Positions 39,193 to 47,711 of a DNA stretch of 64,000 nucleotides are shown in pieces. Below the pieces are notes generated by a model. It did no database searches and had not been told where the DNA came from. It worked only from the letters and a program-made list of their open reading frames with translations. The position numbers and the translations under genes were made by a program. How positions within the stretch are numbered: the stretch's first letter is position 1; each line of letters starts with the position of its first letter. The DNA comes from Neisseria subflava (GTDB taxonomy: Bacteria; Pseudomonadota; Gammaproteobacteria; Burkholderiales; Neisseriaceae), in contig NZ_CP073117.1 of the NCBI RefSeq assembly GCF_024205745.1, forward strand, positions 1-64,000, written 5' to 3'.

Positions 39193-39555
39193 GGGGGCGA
39201 TCTTGGTTTCGACGGGGGTTGCAAAGCAGATGCGGGCATACCGGGGTCTCAGATTTCCCGTAAAACACTGAATTTAAATAGTCGCAAACGACGAAACTTA
39301 CGCACTGGCCGCTTAAGGCCTGCCGTTGCAGCAGTTGGTCAATGGGCTGTGTAGCGCAAGCTACCGCAACGTCATTCTACATTGACTGGTTTTCTGTCGG
39401 GTTACTTGGCAGGAAACGAGATTTAAGGTAACTGGTTCTCTGAAGGCCTGTTGGTCGGCATGATGGGGACAAGATTCTAAATAGACACAACTAAGTATGT
39501 AGAACGCTCTGTAGAGGACTTTCGGACGGGGGTTCGATTCCCCCCGCCTCCACCA
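39193..39555 (+). ncRNA. ssrA: tmRNA (ssrA)
   Basis: A 363-base transfer-messenger RNA that frees stalled ribosomes and tags the unfinished peptide. The 5' end GGGGGCG pairs with CGCCTCC before the 3' end ACCA (39552-39555), forming the tRNA-like acceptor stem. The tag reading frame (39284-39316) encodes ANDETYALAA followed by a stop, the known neisserial tag. The T-arm GGGGGTTCGATTCCCCCC is intact. No CRISPR or prophage insertion is seen at its 3' end, a common integration site in other bacteria. Confidence 0.97.
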
Positions 39556-39561
39556 GATTTG

Positions 39562-39601
39562 AAGCGCAAACTTTTGATATAAAAAGGTTTGCGCTTTTTT
39601 T
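39562..39601 (+). terminator. Rho-independent terminator of ssrA
   Basis: A 10-base stem AAGCGCAAAC with its complement, extended by a TTTT/AAAA pairing, followed by a T-run (39596-39601). Confidence 0.88.
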
Positions 39602-39610
39602 ATAAACTTA

Positions 39611-39647
39611 AACAGGCCGTCTGAAAAATTTCAGACGGCCTGTTTTT
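39611..39647. terminator. Inverted DUS hairpin after ssrA
   Basis: A perfect DUS pair with extended arms (AACAGGCCG and complement) and TGTTTTTG after it. Second stop after ssrA and on the path from the convergent gene at 39720. Confidence 0.65.
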
Positions 39648-39719
39648 GTCTCAAATATCTGAGTGAAAAAACTTTTTCTTTCGATACATTCCAAATAGTG
39701 CTTTAAAAAAATTTCAGCC

Positions 39720-40505
39720 TTACATTTTTCTATCTGATTTCATATTCATTTTACGATGCGGCCTAACCGTTACACTCAATGGCAGATGATCTGACAAATG
39801 CTGCCAGTCTTTACTGTTGTGGATTTCAGAATCGATGACATCAAGATTGCGCGTGTAAATGCGGTCGAGGCTGAGGATGGGTAGACGCGAAGGGAAGGTT
39901 TTGGGGCGTTTGCCTGTATTATCGACGAATACTTCGTTCAAATCTAATGCCCTACCCAGCTCACGCGCTGATTTCTGCCGCCAGTCATTGAAATCGCCGG
40001 CAATAATCAACGGGCTTTCCGGACGAATATATCGGCCAACGTAGTCGCTGATGGCTCGGTATTGTTTGAGGCGGTCCAGCTCGCGCAGGTTGAGGTGGAC
40101 GCACAAACACACCAGCGGATCTTCCCAGCCTTCAGGCACGACTTCGCAATGCAACAGGCCGCGTTGTTCGAGTTTGTTGACGCTGATGTTGAGGTTGTTT
40201 TCCGTTTTCAGCGGCAGGCGGCTGAGAATGGCGTTACCGTGGTGTCGTTTGGGATAGACGGCATTTTTGCCGTAGCTGCGATGATAATCGAGGCTGTCGC
40301 CGATGATGTCGTAATGCGGCGCATCGGGAAAGTCGGTACGACGGCTTCTGTTGAGATGCTGTCCTTGGACTTCTTGTAAAAACAAAACGTCCGAACCCAA
40401 TGCACCCAGCGCGTCAGCCATACGGTTGACCTGCACTTTGCGGTTGAGCGCAGACATGCCTTTGTGCATATTGTAGGAAGTAATGGTAACTGGACGGGGA
40501 GACAT
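39720..40505 (-). CDS. Endonuclease/exonuclease/phosphatase-family protein
   Basis: A 261-residue protein with the metal-dependent EEP fold. Motifs in order are TSYNMHKGMSAL (Asn), LFLQEVQG (metal-binding Glu), AGDFNDWR (Asp/Asn) and SLDRIYTRNLD with the final SDHLPL (catalytic His). No signal peptide is seen. Members cleave nucleic acids, lipids or small phosphates, and the substrate here is not evident. The 3' part is AT-rich. Confidence 0.85.
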   Translation of the reverse strand: MSPRPVTITSYNMHKGMSALNRKVQVNRMADALGALGSDVLFLQEVQGQHLNRSRRTDFPDAPHYDIIGDSLDYHRSYGKNAVYPKRHHGNAILSRLPLKTENNLNISVNKLEQRGLLHCEVVPEGWEDPLVCLCVHLNLRELDRLKQYRAISDYVGRYIRPESPLIIAGDFNDWRQKSARELGRALDLNEVFVDNTGKRPKTFPSRLPILSLDRIYTRNLDVIDSEIHNSKDWQHLSDHLPLSVTVRPHRKMNMKSDRKM

Positions 40506-40662
40506 GATGTGTGATGAAGCGGTTTATTTGTTTCAGTATAGCACCGGAGCGTGTGGTTTTACGGCAATTTTGGTTATACTTGTTTAAAGAATAAAACGGC
40601 GTTTTGACAGGGAATTTCCCCATCAAAACGCCTTCTGTTTTTCAGACGGCCTTGCATCCAAA

Positions 40663-40977
40663 TCAGTTGTTGATTACTTCAACATTGGTTTCAAAAGTAA
40701 CAGTGTGTTGATATTTAGATGCTGTTTTGCGTTTCGGATAAGGATATTTGGAAACGCTTTTCACTGCGCGTTCGTCCATTTCAGGATTGCCACTGGATTG
40801 AATGATATTCACGCGGTCAACATCACCGGCAGGAGTTGTGAAGACATCCATCAAAACGGTTTTAACGCTGCCGTTTTGCGCTTTCATGGCTTCCAGAGTT
40901 TCGGTATCGGCTGCTTGTGCGGTACCGAATACAGCGGCAAACAACAGGGCTGAGGCGAGGAGTTTAGTCGTTTTCAT
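40663..40977 (-). CDS. Small exported TonB C-terminal-like protein
   Basis: A 104-residue protein with a signal peptide (cleavage AQA/A at residue 22). The mature part of about 82 residues reads like a bare TonB C-terminal domain: VLMDVFTTPAGDVDRVNIIQSSGNPEMDERAVKSVSKYPYPKR (given here in parts: DVFTTPAGDVDRVNI, SSGNPEMDERAVKSV). It has no membrane anchor or proline-rich spacer. It may be a periplasmic partner of a TonB-dependent receptor, or an unrelated small secreted protein. The same type of domain occurs at 16627-17391. Confidence 0.55.
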   Translation of the reverse strand: MKTTKLLASALLFAAVFGTAQAADTETLEAMKAQNGSVKTVLMDVFTTPAGDVDRVNIIQSSGNPEMDERAVKSVSKYPYPKRKTASKYQHTVTFETNVEVINN

Positions 40978-41036
40978 GTTTTAGTCCTTATTAGGGTTGT
41001 GGTTAGGTTAAATATTTCAGACGGCCTGATTCATCG

Positions 41037-41705
41037 TTATTTGAAATTCAAAATCGGCCAACCTTTTGCTTTGGCTTCTTTTTCCAGCTCGGCATCCGGA
41101 TTGACAGCGACAGGTTCGTCCACGATACGCAGCAACGGTAAATCGTTTTTGGAGTCGCTGTAAAAATAAACCTTGCCGTAGCTTTCAAAGGTCTCGCCGC
41201 GCTCGGCAAGCCATTGGTTCAATCGGGTAATTTTGCCTTCTTTCAGGCTGGGCGTACCGATATAGTTGCCGGTATATCGGCCGTCTTCGCCGGTTTCAAG
41301 CTGTGTGCCGATAATGTTGTGAATACCGAAAAGATGGCAGATAGGGGTAATGATAAATTCGTTGGTCGAAGAAATAACCAACATTTCGTCGCCCGCCATT
41401 TGATGGCTTTGCACCAACATACGCTGCATCGGAGAAATATGCGGAACAATATATTCGGCCATAAACTCGCGATGAAACTCAGCCAATTCTTCCTTGCTGA
41501 AACGAGCTAAAGGCGCGAGATGAAACTTAAGGAAGGCATCAATATCAAGACAACCATTTTGGTAGTCTTGGTAGAACTTTTCATTTTGCGCCTCGGTTTC
41601 AGCCGCATCGACTATGCCCTTTTTAATCAGGTATTGCGGCCAGGAGTGATCCGAATCGGTATTGATTAAGGTATTGTCGAGGTCGAAAATGGCAAGGTTT
41701 TTCAT
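41037..41705 (-). CDS. HAD-superfamily (IB) phosphatase
   Basis: A 222-residue phosphatase with DLDNT at residues 8-12 (nucleophile Asp8, acid Asp10), VISSTNEFI as motif II, and YFYSDSKNDLPLL as the metal-binding motif. The insert between them is of the SerB-like IB type. It overlaps the upstream hda gene by 4 bases (ATGA), so both are translated from one message. A substrate is not evident; phosphoserine is possible but not supported by specific residues. Confidence 0.82.
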   Translation of the reverse strand: MKNLAIFDLDNTLINTDSDHSWPQYLIKKGIVDAAETEAQNEKFYQDYQNGCLDIDAFLKFHLAPLARFSKEELAEFHREFMAEYIVPHISPMQRMLVQSHQMAGDEMLVISSTNEFIITPICHLFGIHNIIGTQLETGEDGRYTGNYIGTPSLKEGKITRLNQWLAERGETFESYGKVYFYSDSKNDLPLLRIVDEPVAVNPDAELEKEAKAKGWPILNFK

Positions 41706-42370
41706 TGGGTTTCCTGTTGTTTTAAAAGCTGGCGCAAAAGCGGCAAAGTAATACGCTTGCCCATCATAACGGCGTAGTTGTCGAGGGTATCGAGCATTTG
41801 CATCAGGCTGTCCATATCACGCCGCCAATGGTTCAGCAGGTATTCGAAAATTTCCGGATCGATGGTTACCTGACGGGCGGCCGCCATGCTGACGAGCGCA
41901 TCGATTTTTTCCCGGTCGGTCAGCGGTTTGACTTCGTAAACCAAACAATACGCCATGCGTGTGCGCAGGTCTTCGCGAATAACAAGCTGCTGCGGCGTAT
42001 ATTCGGAACTCAAAAGCAAAAAGCCTTTGCTACTGTTGCGGAAGCGGTTGAAGATGGCAAACAGTAAAGCCTGTTCTTCATTATTAAGCTTTTCGATTTG
42101 GTCAATGGCAAGATATTCCGCATCCAACGCGGCTTCTGTCAGCGGCGAAGCGGCGGCATCAATATAGAGGGCATTTCGTCCGGCATCGAGCGCCTGTGCG
42201 ACCCATGCCTGCAAAAGATGACTTTTGCCTGCGCCCTCTTCGCCCCAAACATAGATAAATTGCCCATGTTTGTGCTGCAACACATACACCAGCTCGGCAT
42301 TTTCTGTTCCCAGAAATTTGTCGAAGCCGGGATAATCATGGCTGGCAAAATCGAAGATGAGCTGGTTCAC
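41702..42370 (-). CDS. hda: Hda, regulatory inactivator of DnaA
   Basis: A 222-residue AAA+ protein that, bound to the sliding clamp, promotes ATP hydrolysis on DnaA and stops re-initiation of replication. The N-terminal clamp-binding motif QLIFDF is at residues 3-8, Walker A GEEGAGKS at 43-50, a Walker B-like EYLAIDQIEKLN, and the arginine-finger helix RTRMAYCLVYEVKPL. It is shorter than DnaA and lacks the DNA-binding domain, as expected for Hda. It is translated together with the HAD phosphatase. Confidence 0.88.
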   Translation of the reverse strand: MNQLIFDFASHDYPGFDKFLGTENAELVYVLQHKHGQFIYVWGEEGAGKSHLLQAWVAQALDAGRNALYIDAAASPLTEAALDAEYLAIDQIEKLNNEEQALLFAIFNRFRNSSKGFLLLSSEYTPQQLVIREDLRTRMAYCLVYEVKPLTDREKIDALVSMAAARQVTIDPEIFEYLLNHWRRDMDSLMQMLDTLDNYAVMMGKRITLPLLRQLLKQQETQ

Positions 42371-42600
42371 AAAGGCGCACCGGTTAGGTTGAAATCGGCT
42401 TTATTTTACGTTGTTTTGCCGTTCATCATCAAGGATAAAGGCCGTCTGAAGCCTATACCTGCAACATATCTGCACTTCTAAACATATCTTGACGCGCTTA
42501 CGGCATTGGTTTTATTCCGCTTTGGTTTTACAATGTCGAACTTCTCGCCGAAACATTTGTCTGTTCTTTTTCAGACGGCCTTTTTATTTGGGGAACCTTA

Positions 42601-43239
42601 GTGATTTCTACCCTTATTGATTTCATCCTCCATATCGACCAACACCTTGTCCACCTCTCCACCCAATACGGCCCGTGGATTTACGCGATTTTGTTTGTTG
42701 TGATTTTCTGCGAAACCGGTTTGGTCGTAACGCCATTTTTGCCCGGCGACTCGCTGCTGTTTGCTGCCGGCGGTATTGCAGCCATCGGCGGCATGAACAT
42801 CCACGTCATGGTATTGCTGCTCTTGGCGGCCGCCATTTTAGGCGATGCGGCCAACTTTATGATTGGCAAGTATTTTGGACAAAAACTGTTTGCCAACCCG
42901 AATTCCAAAATTTTCCGACGTTCGTATTTGGAAAAAACCCATGCGTTTTATGAAAAACACGGCGGCAAAACCATCATCATTGCCCGCTTTGTGCCGATTG
43001 TGCGGACGTTTGCACCATTTGTCGCAGGCATGGGCGATATGCACTACGGCACGTTTATCCGTTACAACATTATCGGCGCAGTGTTGTGGGTATTGTCGTT
43101 TTCCTATGCAGGCTACTTCTTCGCCAACATCCCCGTCGTCAAAAACAATCTGGGCTTAGTCATGGCGGCAATCATCGTGATTTCGATTTTACCCGCGGTA
43201 GTCGAAGTCATCCGTGCAAAACTTAACGCCAAAAAATAA
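42601..43239 (+). CDS. DedA-family membrane protein
   Basis: A 212-residue inner-membrane protein of the DedA/SNARE-associated family, which flips or moves undecaprenyl phosphate or phospholipids. It starts with GTG at 42601 after a GGGGA site. Conserved stretches are [36 protein letters not shown], and [21 protein letters not shown], the family's arginine-rich motif. Its five or so hydrophobic segments fit. About 230 bases upstream contain a single DUS and no gene. Confidence 0.9.
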   Translation: MISTLIDFILHIDQHLVHLSTQYGPWIYAILFVVIFCETGLVVTPFLPGDSLLFAAGGIAAIGGMNIHVMVLLLLAAAILGDAANFMIGKYFGQKLFANPNSKIFRRSYLEKTHAFYEKHGGKTIIIARFVPIVRTFAPFVAGMGDMHYGTFIRYNIIGAVLWVLSFSYAGYFFANIPVVKNNLGLVMAAIIVISILPAVVEVIRAKLNAKK

Positions 43240-43285
43240 CAATCAATCGAAAAGTTTGAAAGTTTAAACACATCAAGGAATTGTC

Positions 43286-44722
43286 ATGCCGTTGCTGTCT
43301 ATTGAGTTTGCGGTATTCTTTATCGCATTTTTGCCGCTGTACTGGGCATTTGCACGTTTGCCGCAAGTTCAAAACGTTTTACTTTTGGTTGCCGGACTGG
43401 GCTGGCTTTACCGTATCGACCCTATTTTTGCCGCGCTGATTTTGGTTTACTCGTCTGTGGTTTACCTGGTCAGCGTGCTGATGTTTTCTGAAAACGAGAA
43501 TATCCGCAAATTTTGGCTGGGTTGCGGTATTTCGGTGGCATTGACTGTTTTGTGTTTCTTCAAATACTTCGACTTTTTCCGCCCGATTATTCAGCAATAT
43601 ACGGGGCAAAGCGCCGTCATCGACATCCTTTTGCCTTTGGGTTTGTCTTATTACACTTTCCAATCGCTGGCTTACTTGGTGTATTGCTACCGCGAGCCTA
43701 AGGGAGACCGTTTTGAATGGCACGAGCTCCTACTGCATCTGAGCTTCTTCCCCACAATCACATCCGGCCCGATTATCCGTGCGGCCGCTTTTAAAAGCAT
43801 AGACGGCGAACAAGTGGGCGCATTGGCGCAAATCCGCACCAAACAGGCACGCCAGCTGATTTATCCGGCGTTGGCGGTCGGCCTGATTGTGTTGGGCATC
43901 GCCAAAAAGTGGTGGCTTGCCGGCGTATTGGCGGAAGGCTGGGTATCGCCTGTTTTTGAAAATCCGGCCCAGTTCGACGGCTGGGGCGTGTTGTCTGCGA
44001 TTTATGGTTACACCTTCCAACTCTTTTTCGACTTTTCCGGCTACTCGGATTTAGTCATCGGTCTGGCTATGCTGCTCGGCTTCCAGCTGCCGAAAAACTT
44101 TGCCGCGCCGCTTCGCGCCATCAACATCCGCGACTTCTGGGACAGGTGGCACATCAGCCTGTCCACTTGGATTCGCGACTATATCTATATTCCTTTGGGA
44201 GGCAGCAAAAAAGGCTTCGGACGCACCCAGCTCAATCTGATGATTGCCATGTTACTTTCCGGCATTTGGCATGGCTACGGCTGGAGCTTTTTGATTTGGG
44301 GCGCGCTGCATGGTGCGGCTTTAGTATTCCTTAACTGCGGCGATAAAATCGTCGGCCGTAATGCCTTAGGCCGTCTGAAAATCGGCAAACTGCTTGCCTG
44401 GCTGTTTACCTTCCATTTCGTTTGTTTCGCTTTTGTCGTGTTCAACAGCGCAACGCTTACCGATACGGAAATGCTGTTCAGCGCATTATTTGCCAATGAC
44501 AAAGGTTGGAACGCGCCTCTGCCGACCGACCTCATGTTGCTGGGTACATTTGCACTGATGCTTTTACTATACCCGTATTTGCTTCGTTTATTTGAAGCAT
44601 CGGTAAAAGGCTTGGACAAACTGCCTGCATGGCTGTGGTTTATCCCCATCACGCTTATCCTCGCCCTGATTATCGTCTTCGCCCCGTCCGGCATTCCCGG
44701 CTTTATTTACGCCAACTTCTAA
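43286..44722 (+). CDS. patA: Peptidoglycan O-acetyltransferase PatA (MBOAT family)
   Basis: A 478-residue membrane-bound O-acyltransferase that carries acetyl groups across the inner membrane for attachment to MurNAc C6-OH. MBOAT marks are LPLGLSYYTFQSLAYLVYC, FFPTITSGPIIRA, RDFWDRWHISLSTWIRDYIYIPLGGSKKG (in parts) and the catalytic histidine in LSGIWHGYGWSFLIWG. The two following genes are patB and ape1, the known neisserial peptidoglycan acetylation cluster. The gap to patB is 10 bases. An in-frame DUS is read as LGRLKIG. Confidence 0.9.
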   Translation: MPLLSIEFAVFFIAFLPLYWAFARLPQVQNVLLLVAGLGWLYRIDPIFAALILVYSSVVYLVSVLMFSENENIRKFWLGCGISVALTVLCFFKYFDFFRPIIQQYTGQSAVIDILLPLGLSYYTFQSLAYLVYCYREPKGDRFEWHELLLHLSFFPTITSGPIIRAAAFKSIDGEQVGALAQIRTKQARQLIYPALAVGLIVLGIAKKWWLAGVLAEGWVSPVFENPAQFDGWGVLSAIYGYTFQLFFDFSGYSDLVIGLAMLLGFQLPKNFAAPLRAINIRDFWDRWHISLSTWIRDYIYIPLGGSKKGFGRTQLNLMIAMLLSGIWHGYGWSFLIWGALHGAALVFLNCGDKIVGRNALGRLKIGKLLAWLFTFHFVCFAFVVFNSATLTDTEMLFSALFANDKGWNAPLPTDLMLLGTFALMLLLYPYLLRLFEASVKGLDKLPAWLWFIPITLILALIIVFAPSGIPGFIYANF

Positions 44723-44732
44723 GGAGCAGAAC

Positions 44733-45761
44733 ATGAAACGCTTTATCTCCCTGTTTGTTTCTATTCTGCTCAGTGCGGTTGCGCTGACATGGTTTGCCCA
44801 AAACTCCATCAATGCCTATTGGCAGCAGACCTATCATGAAAACAGTCCGCTTGAGCCTTTATCCGAATACGCTTGGTGGCGTATCGGTGCAGATTGGCAA
44901 CAAAAAGCCTACGAATTTTCAGACGGCCTGAAAGCTTCACTGGAAACAGAAGACGCTTTGGCTTCGGAAGACTCTGACATTAAAACAGCAAGGCCGTCTG
45001 AAAATACGGAAAACATTAAAGTATCGGACAATCAAAAAGACTCTGCTGCTTCCGATGCGGCTAACAATACGGATACCGCCACCAGCGAGCCAAGCAATCA
45101 GGCTGAACAGTCAGCAACGCAGGTCGTATTGAAAAAAGGTAACAAAGTTTTCTTTGCCGGCGACTCGCTGATGCAGGGCGTTGCACCTTTTGTACAAAAA
45201 CACCTCAAGCAAGAATATGGCGTACAATCGGTCAACCTCAGCAAACAAAGCACCGGCTTGTCCTACCCCAACTTCTTCGACTGGCCGAAAACCATCGAAC
45301 AAACTTTACAAAAAGAACCCGACATCCGCGTTTTGGTTGTATTCTTAGGCCCTAACGACCCATGGGATTTCCCGATGGGTAAAAAATACCTGAAGTTCGC
45401 CACCCCCGAATGGGAAGCGGAATACCTCAACCGCGTCCGCCGTATTCTTGATGCAGCCTCCGCACATGATGTCCAAGTCATTTGGCTGGGCATTCCTTAC
45501 ATGAAAAAAGCCAAACTCAACGAACAGATGCGCTACCTCGACAAAATCCTGTCGGGTACAGTGTCACCTCAAGCCATCTGGCTGCCAACTGACAAACTGT
45601 TGAGCAATGGCGCAGAAGAATATGCCGACTCTGTCAAAGTAGATGGAAAAATCATCCGTTACCGCAGCAAGGACGGCATTCACTTTTCCGCAGAAGGCCA
45701 AAAACTATTGGCCGGAAAAATTATGGAAAAAATTAATTTTACACACGATACACAACCATGA
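44733..45761 (+). CDS. patB: Peptidoglycan O-acetyltransferase PatB (SGNH fold)
   Basis: A 342-residue SGNH/GDSL-fold protein that transfers acetate from PatA to MurNAc in the periplasm. It has an N-terminal membrane anchor (residues 5-20). Block I is FAGDSLMQG with Ser145, LGPNDPWD is block III, and the Asp/His pair lies in DGIHFSAEGQ (about residues 318-327). Residues 65-130 form an acidic, Ser/Asn-rich spacer that holds two DUS read as FSDGLK and RPSENT. The stop overlaps the ape1 start by 4 bases. The PatB name follows the gene order and the N-terminal anchor. Confidence 0.85.
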   Translation: MKRFISLFVSILLSAVALTWFAQNSINAYWQQTYHENSPLEPLSEYAWWRIGADWQQKAYEFSDGLKASLETEDALASEDSDIKTARPSENTENIKVSDNQKDSAASDAANNTDTATSEPSNQAEQSATQVVLKKGNKVFFAGDSLMQGVAPFVQKHLKQEYGVQSVNLSKQSTGLSYPNFFDWPKTIEQTLQKEPDIRVLVVFLGPNDPWDFPMGKKYLKFATPEWEAEYLNRVRRILDAASAHDVQVIWLGIPYMKKAKLNEQMRYLDKILSGTVSPQAIWLPTDKLLSNGAEEYADSVKVDGKIIRYRSKDGIHFSAEGQKLLAGKIMEKINFTHDTQP

Positions 45762-46870
45762 AATTTAATAAAACCTTACTCCTCACGCTTCTTGCACTCC
45801 CTATTACCGCCTGCGCAACCAATGACGGCCTGTTAAGCAACTACGGCTCCAACCGCCCTGCCTGGCTGAACAAACTGCAACAACTCAACAACACTTCAGA
45901 CGGCAAATTCCGCATTATTCAAGTCGGCGACTCACACACCGCCGGCGACTATTTTACCGACCGCCTGCGCCGCCGTTTGCAACAAAAATGGGGTAACGGC
46001 GGCATCGGTTGGGTTTACCCCAACACCGTCAAAGGCCAGCGCATGGCAACCGTCCGTTACAGCGGCAGCGGTTGGAACACCATCAGCAGCCGCAAATCAC
46101 ACAGCGATTTCTCTTTCGGCGGCATTGAAGCACGCGCCGACGGCGGCAGCGTTACCTTAAGCGCAGCCGACGGCAGCATGGATACGCAACAAATCTCCAT
46201 TTTCGGTAAACCGGTTTGGTCCGAGCAAACCCTGACCGTCAACGGCCGCGAAATCCCGGCCAAGCAAAACGGCTGGCAACTGTTGCATACCAACGCCTCC
46301 CTGCCGATGACACTCAGCAGCAGCATGCCTTGGCAAATCGGTTTCATTAATATCGAACGCCCCGGACGCGGCGTAACCGTTTCCGCCATGGGCATCAACG
46401 GCGCGCAATTGTCCCAATGGTCAAAATGGCGGCCGGGCATGTGGGAAGATTTGGCGCAAACCAAAGCCGATTTAATCATCCTTGCCTACGGTACCAACGA
46501 AGCCTTTTCCGGTAACCTCGATATTTCCTCTACCGAGCGGACATGGCGCAACTACATCCGTCAAATCAAAAACACCCTGCCCAACGCAGGCATTCTGATC
46601 CTCGGCGCGCCGGAATCTTTGAAAACCGCCTACGGTAGCTGCGGCAACCGTCCGGTTTTACTCAGCGAAGTACAACAAATGCAGCAACGCGTTGCTCGTG
46701 ACGAAAAAATCATGTTCTGGTCTTGGCAGGATGCGATGGGAGGGGCATGCAGCATGAAAAACTGGATGGCGCAAGGCTTGGCAGCCAAAGACGGTGTTCA
46801 CTTCTCTGCACAAGGTTATGAAACTGCAGCCGATAAGCTTGCCGACAGCCTGATCCGCTTTGCTCAATAA
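45758..46870 (+). CDS. ape1: Peptidoglycan O-acetylesterase Ape1 (SGNH lipoprotein)
   Basis: A 370-residue lipoprotein that removes acetyl groups from MurNAc, so lytic transglycosylases can act again. The lipobox ITAC puts the lipidated cysteine at residue 19. SGNH motifs are QVGDSHTAGDYF (Ser59), YGTNEAF (block III Asn) and DGVHFSAQGYE (Asp and His near residues 347-350). It is the last gene of the patA-patB-ape1 operon, overlapping patB by 4 bases and ending at a DUS hairpin. Its length is slightly less than that of pathogen Ape1 proteins. Confidence 0.88.
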   Translation: MKFNKTLLLTLLALPITACATNDGLLSNYGSNRPAWLNKLQQLNNTSDGKFRIIQVGDSHTAGDYFTDRLRRRLQQKWGNGGIGWVYPNTVKGQRMATVRYSGSGWNTISSRKSHSDFSFGGIEARADGGSVTLSAADGSMDTQQISIFGKPVWSEQTLTVNGREIPAKQNGWQLLHTNASLPMTLSSSMPWQIGFINIERPGRGVTVSAMGINGAQLSQWSKWRPGMWEDLAQTKADLIILAYGTNEAFSGNLDISSTERTWRNYIRQIKNTLPNAGILILGAPESLKTAYGSCGNRPVLLSEVQQMQQRVARDEKIMFWSWQDAMGGACSMKNWMAQGLAAKDGVHFSAQGYETAADKLADSLIRFAQ

Positions 46871-46906
46871 ATTGGCCAAAGCCTAAGTATTTTTCATTAA
46901 CAGTAA

Positions 46907-46948
46907 ACAAAAGGCCGTCTGAAATTAATATTTCAGACGGCCTTTTGT
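46907..46948. terminator. Inverted DUS hairpin between ape1 and lemA
   Basis: An extended perfect stem (CAAAAGGCCGTCTGAAAT-like arms) with a short loop between convergent genes. Likely bidirectional terminator. Confidence 0.75.
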
Positions 46949-46978
46949 TTGTCGCTTATTTAGCAAACTGCTTAATTT

Positions 46979-47569
46979 TTAAGCCAACATATTGCTGCTC
47001 ATTCGTTGCGTTTGGTTTTCCGTAAAACGAACCAATCTTGCCTGCTTGTCAAAGCCTAATGGCTTGGCGACAAGGCGGTTGGGCAATTTGTTTAAATGAT
47101 GATTGTAGCTGCCGGCTCTGCGGTTGTAAGTGCGTCGTGCCGATGCGACTTCCGCCTCTGCTGCATCCAGCATTTCCATCAAACCGGCCAATTTCTCATC
47201 AGGATACTGTTTCAAAAGGCCTTTGACGGCAGTTTGCAATTTTTTCAGTGCATGATTCAATGCTGTTTCGGCTTCGCACAGATGTTTGATTTTGGATTCG
47301 GAAAATGTTTTGGCAGTTTGCGCCAATGCGGTTTCGACTTCGGCACACATCTGCTGAACGTTTTGATCCGATGCAATGCCCTGCTCTTGCAGGTGTTTGC
47401 CGTATGCATCCAATACATGACGGACGGCCTGATGTCGGCAGTCGAGCGCAATGCGCAAAGAGACAAAGGATTCGCGACAGTCTTTTTTGCGGTCTTTCAA
47501 CTGTTGTTTGAAATACAATAAGACAGCGGCGATTGATACGAAGATAAGTACAAGACTAATAATGCCCAT
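46979..47569 (-). CDS. LemA-family protein
   Basis: A 196-residue protein with one N-terminal membrane helix (about residues 3-20) and long helices. The LemA mark near the C-terminus is ARRTYNRRAGSYNHHLNKLPNRL followed by LGFDKQARLVRF. Part of this conserved run is EAEVASARRTYNRRAG. The start MGIISLVLIFVSI at 47569 follows a GGGA-type site and excludes an 18-residue extension. The function of LemA proteins is not known; they are membrane-bound with an outward or cytoplasmic helical bundle. Confidence 0.75.
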   Translation of the reverse strand: MGIISLVLIFVSIAAVLLYFKQQLKDRKKDCRESFVSLRIALDCRHQAVRHVLDAYGKHLQEQGIASDQNVQQMCAEVETALAQTAKTFSESKIKHLCEAETALNHALKKLQTAVKGLLKQYPDEKLAGLMEMLDAAEAEVASARRTYNRRAGSYNHHLNKLPNRLVAKPLGFDKQARLVRFTENQTQRMSSNMLA

Positions 47570-47663
47570 AGTGAGTTCCCTAGTTATGATACCACTCATA
47601 TCGGTGGCTGATTTTATTAACATCGATTATAATCCAATTTCAATATTTTTTCCCAATTTTCAT

Positions 47664-47693
47664 AAAAAAGGCCGTCTGAAATTCAGACGGCCT
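47664..47693. terminator. Inverted DUS hairpin after the metallophosphoesterase gene
   Basis: A perfect DUS pair with almost no loop lies between the minus-strand metallophosphoesterase stop and LemA. Likely terminator of the former. Confidence 0.65.
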
Positions 47694-47711
47694 GAAGTTT
47701 ATATTTCTATT

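Noticed and set aside
39193-39720. Integrated element at the tmRNA 3' end
   Set aside because: The ssrA end is followed by its own terminator, a DUS hairpin and an ordinary gene; no integrase or duplicated ssrA tail.
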